A DNA stretch of 64,000 nt from JAUIKM01 sp964445695 (GCA_964445695.1 CAYULF010000025.1:1-64000), one strand, 5' to 3'. Positions 38,401 to 47,136 are shown, numbered from the stretch's first letter. A program made the numbers and translations. The notes: generated by a model from the sequence alone, not told the origin.

Positions 38401-41400
38401 CGGAACGGCCAGGTGTCGCTTCATAGCGACGGCCTTTCAGAGCCGCCTGATCTTCGTTCTTCGCAGCATCGTATTGAGATGCGAAGTTTTCACGCTGGAA
38501 TTTGGCGCTGACGTTTTGCAGCAGCGAGGAACCGCCACCGAAGTTCGAAAGACCTTCAGCCGTACGGCGATCCAGCACGTTGAAATAACGGTTCGAAGAG
38601 TCCGGCACCAGTTCGACGCGACCGCGGAATACTTCGCTTGTCGGATCGACCTGTTGCAGGCTCGCGCGGATATAATCGCCGGTGTTTTCGTTGATTACGA
38701 AGTACACCGTCTCATGGATAGCGCGGTTGTCGTTGTTGCTGCGGTTTACATCGCCGTCATAGTTGGTGTGCGCCTCAAGGAAGAGAGGATAACCAATCGC
38801 GTGTGCACCGTGCATTTCCGTTTGCAGTTGTGCGACTTTGTCGTCGGTTTCAGCAACAAACGGATCGCGCGTCCAGCGTTTGACGACTTTGCCGAAGGAA
38901 GGCATGTCGACGTTTTCAAACTGGCGCAGACGCGGCGGAATACCAACGGCGAAGTCCTCGATACGCGCCATACGGCGGTTGCTGTAGTCGAGCGATTTGG
39001 CGTCGGTACCTTTGTCGAAGATGTCGTACACATGGCCCTGGAAGAGCTGAACTTCCGGAATGCTGACGTCGAAATCGTCGGAAACCGGGATCGGCGTGTA
39101 CGTATAGTTCGCGTTGTGCTCAAACGGACCCTGATGTTTCAGGTTCGAAGAGCCGCGAACGAAAGTGAGTTGATTCGTTTCGGTTTTGGTGAAGAAGAAG
39201 GTCGATTGCAGCGTATTCGTACGTTCGATCACCGTCGTAACGTTCGCTTCGCTGTGTCCCCAGTAGTTACCCTGCATGTTGGAGATACGGCCTGCACCGA
39301 TCAGACCACGGGCCAGCGAGCCTTTGGTGTTCGGCGCATCCGGCAGGCGGATGAGGAAACGAGCTTCGTTGCTGTAGATCGCGTTCGCACCCGTGTGGTA
39401 ATCCACATAGGGAAGCGGACCGACGATCTCACCATAGAGAACTGCACCGGCCAGGTCGCTGGAGGCGGGGTTGATGCCGCCGACCATCGGGCCGAAGATG
39501 GCGTTCTGATCGCGTCCGATGTCCGACGTGGCAACGTTACCGGTAACCAGAGAGCGCGTCAGCGCAATGGCCAGGTTGTAGTTGTCGGAGTAGACAGCGC
39601 CGCCCGAGAAGGCTTCGTTGTCCTGCACGCGGACGCGGTTCATGTTAACGCGGTCGGGACGGCTCAGACGGTCAATGTCGGATTCGTCCAGAATGTACAG
39701 TGCACCACCAAGACCGGTACCGTTCTCGAGCAGGTCGAGACCGGCGCGCAGGCCCGGGTGAATGCGGTCTTCAATGTTATCGCCTTCCTGCGTGGAACCG
39801 CTACCCATGTTGTCCATGTCGGGAATCGCACGGTTTCCGAGGAAACGCGTCAGCGAACGCACGTCCGGCGGAAGGTCGCTGTTGTACGTGTAAGGATCCT
39901 GGCTGGCGCTCTGCGGATTCTCAACGACATCGCCGTCGATCAGGACGTCGAAGTCAGTGATGAAGCTGCGGTTGTTGACGCGACCAACGTTGACCAGGGC
40001 AACAGCACCGCCGTTACCGTACCAAACGCGGTTGTTCAGGAACTCCGTAGCGCGAACTTCATACATGTCGCCGTGTTGCGCGTAGATAGCGCCACCACCC
40101 TGAACGTTGCCGTCCAGTGTGCTGTCCGTCGACACCGTGTTGGCCCAGAAGTGCGAGCGAATGACGTGCGAACGACGCTCGATCGGCGAGAAGCCTGAAC
40201 GATCGTCGATGTCAACCATCAGACCACCACCGGCGTAACCGGCCCAGTTGTCACGGAATTCAACGCGGAAGTTGCCGCCATAGTTGGTAGCGGTACCGAT
40301 CGTACCACCGGCGCCATTGATCCACGTCGATTTTTTCGTGTAAACCGCACCGCCCTGAATGGCCGCCTGATTTTCACGGAATTTGATGTTGAAACCGTAA
40401 TCGCGTGTTGCCAGCGAGAAGTCGGAACCACCAATGATCGGCGAAGCGACGCGCACTGCGCCGGTTTGCTCCTGATAGATGGCGCCGCCGCTACCGGACA
40501 TGTTGCGCTCAAAGTAGGTCAGCGCGTTGTCGGCCTGTTGACGACCGCCACGCACGTTCACCCAGTTTGCACCGGAGGACGCATAGATAGCGCCACCGAG
40601 CGATTGGTTTTTCAGATCGTCGTTGAAACCGAGGTTCGTCGTGTTGTCGGCAAAGCGACCGCCGATGATCAGCGACGTGGCCGAACCGACGAACAGAGCA
40701 CCGCCGCGAGCACCAAAGGTGTTGCCCGAAGCCGGCTGCAGGTTCGTGGCGGTGTTGCCTTCGAACAGGATGTAATCGGTTTCAGGCGAGCACTCGTGAT
40801 TCACGCCGAGGCTGAGAATCATCTGATTGCGGCCCGCGATATACATAGCGCCGCCAAACGCACCGTTTTTGAACGAACGGCTGTCGATAGTAGCGGGTGC
40901 ATCCAGAACGTCGTCCGTTCCGATCGGCACATTGTTATCGTCAAATTGTACGGCGTGATCGGAAACCAGCAGTTCGTTGTTGCGGAACGTCAGCTGACGC
41001 ACGCGGCAAAGGAAGATGGCCAGACGACCATCGTCAACGAGCTGGCGCTCCATGTCCGTCAGCGGTTCCGCCGTCGGATTGCGCAGTTCGTCAATTGCCT
41101 TGATGTTTTGCTGGATTTCCTGACCGCTCATGTGGTCGGTAATTGCCGGATTGGTACCTGCGGGATAGTTGGAAAGTCCCGAGACGATCGGAGCTGAGTT
41201 CGGATAAACTCCGGGCGTTCCATTGGCACCGAAGTTGTCTTCCGGAGCTTGCAGGAACTGAACAGCGCCGCCGCGATAGCGAGCCATGTTGTCTTCGAAC
41301 TTACAGGAGACCAGCCAGGTGCGGACCGAGAAGGTCGTCAGAGCACCGCCGGAACCGTTTGTCAGCTCGGCCATACGAGCGCTCAGGCCATCATAAGGAC

Positions 41401-42184
41401 CGGAGTCCTGACCTTGAGGAGCATCGTAGTAAGGCTCATTCGTCACAAAGCGGTCAACCGTCGTATCCTTGCGGAAATTCTGGAAATCAACGTCGCGGAA
41501 GTACGCAGCGCGTGCACCGGGCAGGACCACGATGTGACCCCATTCGCGCGAGAAAGAGTTGACCGGGTTACCGCGCATCGTAATGCGGGACGGAACAACG
41601 TCGATATCACGACTTTCAAGGCGCGACCAGGGACGCTGATTGATGTTCGGGTCGATGTTGGCGTTTTCCAGACGAGCGAGCTTGTAGAGCATCGCGCCGC
41701 CGGGCGTCAGGTTTTGCAGGCGCGAATCCGAGTTCGACAGGTCGACACGGAAAAGAGCATCTGCTTTGTTGAAATTGACCGTCGGCTCTGCAATGTTCGG
41801 CGCCGTATAAACGCCGGGCGCTGCAAAGTAGTCGAGGTCGGCATAGCCGGAGTAAAACGTCGGGGGATTACCCGGGATTTTGACTGTCGTCAGTGGATCG
41901 AAAGGATCGTTATAACGAGCGAAAACCCGACCGTCGGCAATCAATCGGCCGCCGGCGGCCACGATGAGGCGACCGTTGGGTTTGAATTCGAGAACCGCAC
42001 CCGGTTCGACGAGTACCGTTCCAAAGATCCGTAACCGGCCGTCAATCGTGTAGAGATTGTCCTTATCAAGGATTCGGACTTCTCCCGGCTGAACGTCGCC
42101 GGTTAAGAGTATCTGCGCATGCATGGTTGTTGAAAGACCCGCCAGCGCTAGGAAAAGGATTACTGCACGAAACCAACGTTGCAT
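35489..42184 (-). CDS. Giant T9SS-secreted beta-helix (PMP-like) protein
   Basis: 2231-residue exported protein. Signal peptide to about residue 24 (MHAQ). A right-handed beta-helix begins at once (GTVLVEPGAVLEFKPNGRLIVAAGGRL) and runs over roughly the first 1000 residues. This part contains about eleven GGA[ILMV] motifs and about ten FxxN motifs (FEDN, FEGN, FADN, FERN, FREN, FRDN, FLNN), the pair that defines chlamydial polymorphic outer-membrane-protein repeats. The C-terminal half has cadherin/Ig-like modules (FTVIVSDGHGGTNTRTY, DPISGRLYGTPRV, VRIRAVDDDGEV). The end is a FlgD-like T9SS domain (QNTPNPFNGNTSVAF, LEVFDAIGNKVATL, GREVSNGVYVYRM). No autotransporter barrel is present. GGAGGG precedes ATG 42184. 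Probable adhesin. Confidence 0.9.
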   Translation of the reverse strand: MQRWFRAVILFLALAGLSTTMHAQILLTGDVQPGEVRILDKDNLYTIDGRLRIFGTVLVEPGAVLEFKPNGRLIVAAGGRLIADGRVFARYNDPFDPLTTVKIPGNPPTFYSGYADLDYFAAPGVYTAPNIAEPTVNFNKADALFRVDLSNSDSRLQNLTPGGAMLYKLARLENANIDPNINQRPWSRLESRDIDVVPSRITMRGNPVNSFSREWGHIVVLPGARAAYFRDVDFQNFRKDTTVDRFVTNEPYYDAPQGQDSGPYDGLSARMAELTNGSGGALTTFSVRTWLVSCKFEDNMARYRGGAVQFLQAPEDNFGANGTPGVYPNSAPIVSGLSNYPAGTNPAITDHMSGQEIQQNIKAIDELRNPTAEPLTDMERQLVDDGRLAIFLCRVRQLTFRNNELLVSDHAVQFDDNNVPIGTDDVLDAPATIDSRSFKNGAFGGAMYIAGRNQMILSLGVNHECSPETDYILFEGNTATNLQPASGNTFGARGGALFVGSATSLIIGGRFADNTTNLGFNDDLKNQSLGGAIYASSGANWVNVRGGRQQADNALTYFERNMSGSGGAIYQEQTGAVRVASPIIGGSDFSLATRDYGFNIKFRENQAAIQGGAVYTKKSTWINGAGGTIGTATNYGGNFRVEFRDNWAGYAGGGLMVDIDDRSGFSPIERRSHVIRSHFWANTVSTDSTLDGNVQGGGAIYAQHGDMYEVRATEFLNNRVWYGNGGAVALVNVGRVNNRSFITDFDVLIDGDVVENPQSASQDPYTYNSDLPPDVRSLTRFLGNRAIPDMDNMGSGSTQEGDNIEDRIHPGLRAGLDLLENGTGLGGALYILDESDIDRLSRPDRVNMNRVRVQDNEAFSGGAVYSDNYNLAIALTRSLVTGNVATSDIGRDQNAIFGPMVGGINPASSDLAGAVLYGEIVGPLPYVDYHTGANAIYSNEARFLIRLPDAPNTKGSLARGLIGAGRISNMQGNYWGHSEANVTTVIERTNTLQSTFFFTKTETNQLTFVRGSSNLKHQGPFEHNANYTYTPIPVSDDFDVSIPEVQLFQGHVYDIFDKGTDAKSLDYSNRRMARIEDFAVGIPPRLRQFENVDMPSFGKVVKRWTRDPFVAETDDKVAQLQTEMHGAHAIGYPLFLEAHTNYDGDVNRSNNDNRAIHETVYFVINENTGDYIRASLQQVDPTSEVFRGRVELVPDSSNRYFNVLDRRTAEGLSNFGGGSSLLQNVSAKFQRENFASQYDAAKNEDQAALKGRRYEATPGRSGGAGFGYSNRPALDPNVELSHYGGERFTALPVRVGDTVRVISRTVLWKDGVNEAIAQGLKFGISASTMPPVLTGFKVQTEENQIEGYEPADGIDVIFLTEDLEYPQADSDNHPGRDSIFAITATDVNRNIDPRSLFDGDNFTQMEYEWEVASNSGLSRWLTSKTIYPNSTEDDPVLHGATGWVHLIGRPTNPYIVPGGEVVTVRARNWAPYYRTIDSLRSIGVSEEEIAKYIYLYRPYFSACDYMTDQAKYLQQDSTNLGFNATSEYRFRIIVTDSIPVFEEEDFACQKGNGDTLVASVLRDASQFLRFQVDINTDDEREDRDAESTGWDFRYGRTKYGYEIVDIRPNPEDTARDNQYQNRPQWLGADYLADDNGNLDGGLAFTDRGFIRVEIPYTEALGMLTPPDQVNQALVTDTSFTVIVSDGHGGTNTRTYPVLINYQPLITTESLDPATEDEDYNEALLDSTRAIKALDPNFGQNLTFELLYAADQGRTILRDECYPEAGDWNDIVSAAATPEWLLIDPISGRLYGTPRVKDAPRLGGDAETVTVLVRDECGLTHIRQLTLEINEVNHGPELLQAPPVECVDFDGTFEETFTVRDVDLERAIPNSAAERITLSVDEPAGWTVTPQVVSGPITGGESDFTVSGTPPAAEDRNSDGSVTVRIRAVDDDGEVALLVFRIAVSDATNFISEIRITNSLGAEEFLQWGTAADATTGKDEDAGGIGKLDSNYCEYEIPPVPVPPTVFDARWDIPLREGTLRNIVPRSSNKPLTSVFQSGGTDNGLNYPIEICWDRTVFEDPEATAGDGMDWFIRDGDTKGNRFLINMREPVPYNRLENDVILTVEGDSVCLRILTSNVSGFEIVKEETAVVSVWEDPNQEGESILAQNTPNPFNGNTSVAFRVAEAGPVMLEVFDAIGNKVATLANGFYTPGQYSVAWDGRNEAGREVSNGVYVYRMTVGTQSVTRQMILVR

Positions 42185-42309
42185 ATACCCTCCGCAGGTT
42201 TGAAAATTACTGATTCGAACTGTATGAATTTTTTCATGATTTTCAGGTTTGAGCCGTCGAAGGCGCGCATTTCCGGAGAAAGTGCGCGCCGCTGTCTGTC
42301 CATTGCTCA

Positions 42310-43041
42310 TTATTGTATCGTTTCGCCGAGACGGGCGACACCGGATTTGGCTTCTCCGGCAAATTCCGAAAATTGGTTGTCGGCGATAATTTCGCGGTAC
42401 AGTCGCAAAGCACCGTCCTTGTCGCCGTCTTTCTCCCGCAGCATGGCCGCGTAGAGTTGATAGCGGGGACTATTGCCGGTGGTCTCTGCCAGGGTTGCCG
42501 CCTGCTCGTACATTTCAGCGGCAGAGCCAAAGCTGCCGGATTCGGCTTTGCAGGCGCCAAGGCCCGCAAGTGCGCCGATGCGCGTCAAAGGGGACTCCGC
42601 GCTTGTGGCACGGTTGAAGTATTCTTCAGCCTTGGAAAAGTTGCCGAGCATACGGTGGGACTGTCCGGCATACAATGCAGCGAGTTTTCCAGCTTCCGTG
42701 TCGCCATAGCGCTTCACGATCGTTTCAAGACCGATCGCCGCTTTGCTGCCGAAGCCGGGAATAGAATCACCCGACAGAGCATTGGCGTACTGGCCGTTCT
42801 GATAATAAGGACGCACCTGGGACAGGGCTGCCGTCGCGGCTTCGCGCGATTCCTGTTGTGAGGAAAGGTACATATCGACGCCAATCCACACGAGGAATAA
42901 TGCGCCGATTACTGCGGCGGCCGCGATCATATAACGCTTGACCGGATCTGATTCGGCCTCTTCCGCGAACTGCAGCTCTTCCGCATCGAGAATTTCTTCC
43001 TGCGGTTCTGCCTCTGCTCGCTTGCTGCTGTGTTTTTTCAT
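42310..43041 (-). CDS. Membrane-anchored TPR protein
   Basis: 243-residue protein with an acidic, charged N-terminus, one transmembrane helix at about residues 37-57 (YMIAAAAVIGALFLVWIGVDMYL) and a C-terminal array of about four tetratricopeptide-like helices (AALYAGQSHRMLGNFSKAEEYFNRATS, AALREKDGDKDGALRLYREI-like units). The topology resembles YfgM-type ancillary proteins, which face the periplasm. It lies 125 bases upstream of the giant surface-protein gene on the same strand, so it may be part of that locus. Exact partner unknown. Confidence 0.85.
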   Translation of the reverse strand: MKKHSSKRAEAEPQEEILDAEELQFAEEAESDPVKRYMIAAAAVIGALFLVWIGVDMYLSSQQESREAATAALSQVRPYYQNGQYANALSGDSIPGFGSKAAIGLETIVKRYGDTEAGKLAALYAGQSHRMLGNFSKAEEYFNRATSAESPLTRIGALAGLGACKAESGSFGSAAEMYEQAATLAETTGNSPRYQLYAAMLREKDGDKDGALRLYREIIADNQFSEFAGEAKSGVARLGETIQ

Positions 43042-43151
43042 CTTTTCCGCAATGCTTGATCGGGTGCTGTTAGCGTAAATCCGATCGTTTGAGATTATCC
43101 GTTGAGGATGCCGTGTTGGGAGCTTTTTCTGGAGTGGCAGCCGATTGGAAG

Positions 43152-43225
43152 CACGCCCGGAGGGACTTGAACCCCCAACCTTTGGAACCGGAATCCAACG
43201 CTCTATCCAGTTGAGCTACGGGCGT
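43152..43225 (-). tRNA. tRNA-Arg (anticodon CCG)
   Basis: 74-base cloverleaf on the minus strand. Acceptor ACGCCCG pairs with CGGGCGT. D-stem GCTC/GAGC, anticodon stem TTGGA/TCCAA with loop TTCCGGT, giving CCG. T-arm contains GGTTCAAGTCC. The CCA end is not encoded: the acceptor is followed by G as discriminator. Confidence 0.95.
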
Positions 43226-43950
43226 ATAACTGCTCAGACAGCTAGCTGCACAAACTTCAAATATATCACCAGAGCGGCTGAAATTCAACACAACTCTTCG
43301 GGATCGATCAGAAGCAGAGCAGTTACCCACCCATAGTCAACCGTAGCGGGTTCCCAGCCCACTGCACACCACGGAATACACGAATCAATTACCGTGCCAA
43401 TAACTTTCCGGCCGGGGACAGCCTTCCCGACCACCTCCGCCGTGGAGAAACTGTGAAAAGTGTCAGATTTTCTGACACTGTCATCCACACTTCACACTTT
43501 TTACGCTGACATATCTGACACTTCTCTTGTTTGCCACCAGGTTTGCCGTCCTGAACCGGCCCTGGAATTATTTGGCGTCCATGCGCAGATTTTCCACATT
43601 TGCGCATTCTTCGCGCAGTTGTGCGACGCTGCAACACGCGGTTTTTGATGCAGTTCCGACATTCACGTCGATTGGACCGATAGACCGCAATGCGCCGAAC
43701 CATACATTATGCTTACCACACTCCCCCGGCGGGTGCTTGCCCGCCACCTATCACAAATTTCTGGTCTGTGCTTGTGTACAGGCGATTTTTACGCAAATTG
43801 CCGGTCCCGGCCGTTGCTCCTTTTGCAACTCACTTCGATGGCCCCGCGTAGGAGCGGCAAACGGACAAACATTCCGCGCCCTGCCGACAGGGTCGCTGCT
43901 CCGTTTCGTCTTCCAACATTCTCATACTCACTCATTCTCAGAGGCACATC
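43226..43950. other. 725-base non-coding region with inverted-repeat motif
   Basis: No supported gene. It contains a perfect 9-bp inverted repeat AGTGTCAGA-TTT-TCTGACACT at 43459-43479 and a third copy of the half-site TCTGACACT at 43514-43522. This could be an operator or an RNA hairpin; no long T run follows on either strand. Short frames here show no family features. Confidence 0.5.
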
Positions 43951-44328
43951 ATGCAGGTAGATCCGGATTTTCGCTATCCAGAGTCTGAAGGCGTTATCAG
44001 CATTCCGCTTTACATCATACTTTCATTCATTACGCTCGGAATCTGGGGACTGGTCTGGCAGTACAAACAATTCCAGATCCTGAATGCCTGGGAAGGCGAG
44101 GAAGAACACAACTTCTGGATGTGGCTGATGCTCTCCATCGTTACCTGCGGTATCTACTACATCTACTACGAGTACAAAATCTCCAAATCGATCGTCAACG
44201 TGCAGGAAACACACGGACTCAAAGTCAGCTCCGACCTGCCGCTGATCTCGCTGCTTCTGGCGCTGTTCGGCCTCGGTCTGGTCGGTTCCGCCGTGCAACA
44301 GAATGAAATCAACAAGTTCTACAGCTGA
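43951..44328 (+). CDS. DUF4234-family membrane protein
   Basis: 125-residue protein with three hydrophobic segments (about 17-36, 55-75 and 97-112). The first has the typical DUF4234 wording: FITLGIWGLVWQYKQFQILN, followed by MWLMLSIVTCGIYYIYYEYKI. These small membrane proteins are common in Firmicutes and Bacteroidota; function unknown. GAGGC lies before the ATG. The next gene starts inside its 3' end, overlapping by 26 bases. Confidence 0.88.
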   Translation: MQVDPDFRYPESEGVISIPLYIILSFITLGIWGLVWQYKQFQILNAWEGEEEHNFWMWLMLSIVTCGIYYIYYEYKISKSIVNVQETHGLKVSSDLPLISLLLALFGLGLVGSAVQQNEINKFYS

Positions 44329-44728
44329 TCCGATTGGATTCGGCAAAACGGAGATCCGGCTGGCGCGGGCATTCCTTGTGCTGCTGCTGCTGGCCGGAGT
44401 CGCCCAGATTGTTTTTGACAGTTCGCATGATTCGATCAGCTTGCTGCCCTGCCCGTTTCACAGTCTGACGGGCGTTCAATGTCCGGGCTGCGGCATGACG
44501 CGCGCCTGCCTGGCGACGGGCCGGGGCGATGTCGCAGCCGCCTGGCACTATCATCCCTTTGCATTTGTGCTCGTCGGCGCCGCAATGCCTCTTGCACTGG
44601 CGCCCGCGGCGACGGCGCGATTTCTGTCGCGCTACACACAACGCCGCCGCAATGCCTTTGCCATCGCGGTTGTCGCGGCCCTGATCCTCTTCTGGTTGTT
44701 CAGGCTGGCCGTCGGCTGGACCGTATGA
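44303..44728 (+). CDS. DUF2752-family membrane protein
   Basis: 141-residue protein of the DUF2752 family, identified by the motif PCPFHSLTGVQCPGCGMTRACLA with its conserved CPGCGMTRA, plus three hydrophobic helices (about 22-42, 85-105, 120-139). Function is unknown; the Cys motif suggests a metal or redox site at the membrane surface. The chosen ATG overlaps the previous gene by 26 bases, consistent with coupling. Dut follows 47 bases later. Confidence 0.88.
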   Translation: MKSTSSTADPIGFGKTEIRLARAFLVLLLLAGVAQIVFDSSHDSISLLPCPFHSLTGVQCPGCGMTRACLATGRGDVAAAWHYHPFAFVLVGAAMPLALAPAATARFLSRYTQRRRNAFAIAVVAALILFWLFRLAVGWTV

Positions 44729-44774
44729 AGCGACAGCATCCCCACTGGCTCTCAAACCCGAAAGTAACCGAGAA

Positions 44775-45251
44775 ATGTCCGACTCACGACTTCAAGTCCG
44801 CATTCAGCGCCTCGACGGCGACTGCGGCGAGACCGCTCTGCCCTTTTACGCCAGCGCCGGCGCTGCCGGCATGGACCTCCACGCCTGCATGAAAGAAGAT
44901 ATCATCCTGCAACCGCAGGCGGTAACAATGATTCCCACCGGCCTGGCGATCGCACTGCCGCAGGGATACGAAGCCCAGATCCGCTCACGCAGCGGCCTGG
45001 CCGCCAAACACGGCGTCTTTGCGCTGAATTCGCCCGGTACGGTCGACAGCGATTATCGCGGTGAGATCAAGGTAATATTGGCCAATTTTGGCCAGGAGCC
45101 TTTTACTGTACAGCCCGGTACGCGCATCGCTCAAATGGTCGTGGCGCGACACGAAACAGTCGAATGGCAGGTAAGCGAAAGTCTTGACGAGACGGAACGC
45201 GGCGAGGGCGGCTTCGGCAGCACCGGCACAGAAGCCAACGCCACAGCCTGA
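44775..45251 (+). CDS. dut: dUTP diphosphatase
   Basis: 158-residue trimeric dUTPase converting dUTP to dUMP and pyrophosphate, preventing uracil incorporation and feeding dTMP synthesis. All five motifs are visible: AAGMDLHA, RSRSGLAAKHG, LNSPGTVDSDYRGEI (with catalytic Asp), PGTRIAQMVVA, and the C-terminal RGEGGFGSTG. Start ATG is at the head of the family sequence. Converges with a histidine kinase gene. Confidence 0.96.
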   Translation: MSDSRLQVRIQRLDGDCGETALPFYASAGAAGMDLHACMKEDIILQPQAVTMIPTGLAIALPQGYEAQIRSRSGLAAKHGVFALNSPGTVDSDYRGEIKVILANFGQEPFTVQPGTRIAQMVVARHETVEWQVSESLDETERGEGGFGSTGTEANATA

Positions 45252-45279
45252 TACAGACAACACAACGGCAAAAAAAAGA

Positions 45280-45312
45280 AGTCAGAGAGCGCACCGAAGG
45301 TGAACGCGGTCT
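45280..45312 (+). repeat. 33-nt intergenic repeat, copy 1
   Basis: A 33-nt stretch from AGTCAGAGAGCGCACCG to GAACGCGGTCT differs at only two positions from a second stretch at 60382-60414. It sits between the convergent dut and sensor kinase genes. Confidence 0.75.
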
Positions 45313-45375
45313 GTCCGCGCGCGTGTACAAAATACCCAGGTCCCGTGAAGAATCGAAGCTGAGCGGCGGGTAAAG

Positions 45376-47031
45376 TCAGTGTTCGGCGGGCGTGCTCTCG
45401 GTCTGGCTGTGCACCAGCGGCAGTTCAAAGGCAAAAGTGGCGCCGTTGCCGAGTGAACTTTTGACCCAGACGCGGCCCTTGTGAGCCTCCACAATGCGCT
45501 TCACGATCCAGAGCCCCAGGCCGGAGCTGGATTCGTTGGCCGTCGGTCGCGCGCTGAGCGTCGTGCCTTTGCGGAAAGCTTTTTTGACGTCTTCCTCCGA
45601 CAATCCGAGACCGTTGTCCTTGACGGACACGTGGAAGCGGCTGCCCATGCGTTTGGTTGCGACCTGCACCAGTGCGCCTTTGTGGCTGAATTTGATGGCG
45701 TTGGAGATCAGGTTGTCGAGGACTTCTTCAATTTTGGGCGCGTCGATTTCGACGTCGGGAATGTCGGCGGCCAGATCGATGGCAATGCGGATGTCCTTGT
45801 TCTGCGCGATGCGGTCGTTGCGGCGGCACACGTCCCGCACCACTTCGGCGATGGGATAACGGCCTACGTCGAGCGTCAACGAACCGGATTCGAGCGCCAG
45901 CACACGCGATACTTCCTGGGCGAGAGCGAGGATTTTGCCGGATGTATCGAGCAGATCCTGCATGACTTCCTGCTGCTCCATGGCCGTAAGGTCGTAGGAG
46001 CGCAGCAGTTCCACCAGCCCTTTGATGATACCGGCCGGATTTTTGATGTCGTGCACCACCATAGCAAAGAGGTCGTCCTTCTGCGACTGCAACTCTTCGA
46101 GTTGGTGTTTACTCTGCAGCAGGGATTCCTGATTGCTCATGAGTTCGCGGTTGGCTTTCTGCAGACCGGCGGTACGTGCCTGCAAAGCGTCTATCTGACC
46201 GCGGAGGCTTGCGATTTCCGCGCGCAGGGCGCTGTTGATGGCCAGCAATTCTTCACGACTGTTGGAGTTGCTACGCATGACTGAAACTCCTGTTGGTGTG
46301 GTTTCCTGTGCGGGCGGCTCTCGGTGCCCGTCTGCGCCTGACACTTGTCTGTTTCTGCCCGTACGCGCCTGCCGGACCAGCCCCCAGATTATCGCTCCAA
46401 GTACCAGTACCGCACAAATGGACAGCAGAAGAACGAGAAGCGACGGGTCCGTCGCGGCTTCCACGCCGCCGGCCGTCGAATCCACTGTTGCGGTGTCCAC
46501 AGGCGCCGGACGCAGGTAGGCGCTTTTCCACTGCTCCGCCAACGAATCGCTGACCTGGAAACGAACGGACTTTGGCTCCGTCTGCCAGTCGGCGGGCCGA
46601 CCAAAAGCAAATACGCTGAACGTATAGCTGTTTTCCGGCAAGTCCCAGTACGCGCGCGGCGTGCGGTTGTAGTCCTGCGCCATCGGCAGGCCGTTGCCCA
46701 TCTGCAGGATGGTACGGAAAAGGAAAGGGTCGCGTTCGCCGCCGTTGTTGTCGCACCAGTAGTAGAAAGCGATCGTGTCGCCGCGTGCAACGATCACGTC
46801 ATTCCACTTGTCGGGTGGAACAGTGAGCGTATCGCCGTTTTCGTGCACGACAATGCGCTGGATGACAGTTTCGCGGCGCACGAGAGAATCGCCGGAAACG
46901 GAGGGGGTCGAATCCTGCGAAGGCAGCGGCAGAACGGCGCTGAGAACGACCAACAGCACCGCCACGAGCAGTGGCAATCCGCTGCGCCGCGCTTCGGCAT
47001 TTGAACGGCAAAAGAGCTTTTCGATCCTCAT
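45376..47031 (-). CDS. Sensor histidine kinase
   Basis: 551-residue membrane histidine kinase. A first hydrophobic segment lies at about 20-36, followed by an extracytoplasmic domain (to about 195) with a beta-sandwich feel, a second membrane helix at about 198-219, and a coiled coil at 258-320. The H-box HDIKNPAG has the phosphoacceptor His327. The ATPase shows the N-box LDNLISNAIKF, the G1 box DNGLGL and the G2 box SSGLGLWIVKR. The protein ends in an acidic, Ser/Thr-rich tail. No response regulator is adjacent, so the partner is elsewhere. The frame opens at ATG 47031 before a basic signal-anchor. Confidence 0.92.
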   Translation of the reverse strand: MRIEKLFCRSNAEARRSGLPLLVAVLLVVLSAVLPLPSQDSTPSVSGDSLVRRETVIQRIVVHENGDTLTVPPDKWNDVIVARGDTIAFYYWCDNNGGERDPFLFRTILQMGNGLPMAQDYNRTPRAYWDLPENSYTFSVFAFGRPADWQTEPKSVRFQVSDSLAEQWKSAYLRPAPVDTATVDSTAGGVEAATDPSLLVLLLSICAVLVLGAIIWGLVRQARTGRNRQVSGADGHREPPAQETTPTGVSVMRSNSNSREELLAINSALRAEIASLRGQIDALQARTAGLQKANRELMSNQESLLQSKHQLEELQSQKDDLFAMVVHDIKNPAGIIKGLVELLRSYDLTAMEQQEVMQDLLDTSGKILALAQEVSRVLALESGSLTLDVGRYPIAEVVRDVCRRNDRIAQNKDIRIAIDLAADIPDVEIDAPKIEEVLDNLISNAIKFSHKGALVQVATKRMGSRFHVSVKDNGLGLSEEDVKKAFRKGTTLSARPTANESSSGLGLWIVKRIVEAHKGRVWVKSSLGNGATFAFELPLVHSQTESTPAEH

Positions 47032-47136
47032 GCAACCCGCATGTCGTTTTCGAAAACCCGGACACTGTCAGGCGAGCCCGACGCGATCCATTTGATCGAC
47101 GCCTGCAACCCTCGGACCAGGCAAAACCACTCAGGA

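Noticed and set aside
37124..40198. A 1024-codon open frame antisense to the giant surface-protein gene
   Set aside because: It lacks family signatures, is Arg/Val-rich as expected for the complement of GC-rich coding DNA, and the opposite strand encodes a protein with signal peptide, repeats and sorting domain.
43152..43225. tRNA-Arg as an integration site for the surface-protein cluster
   Set aside because: No integrase gene and no repeated tRNA 3' end were found near the other edge of the cluster.
43389..43703. Short frames in the 43.2-43.9 kb gap
   Set aside because: They lack ribosome sites and family features, and overlap inverted repeats; treated as non-coding.
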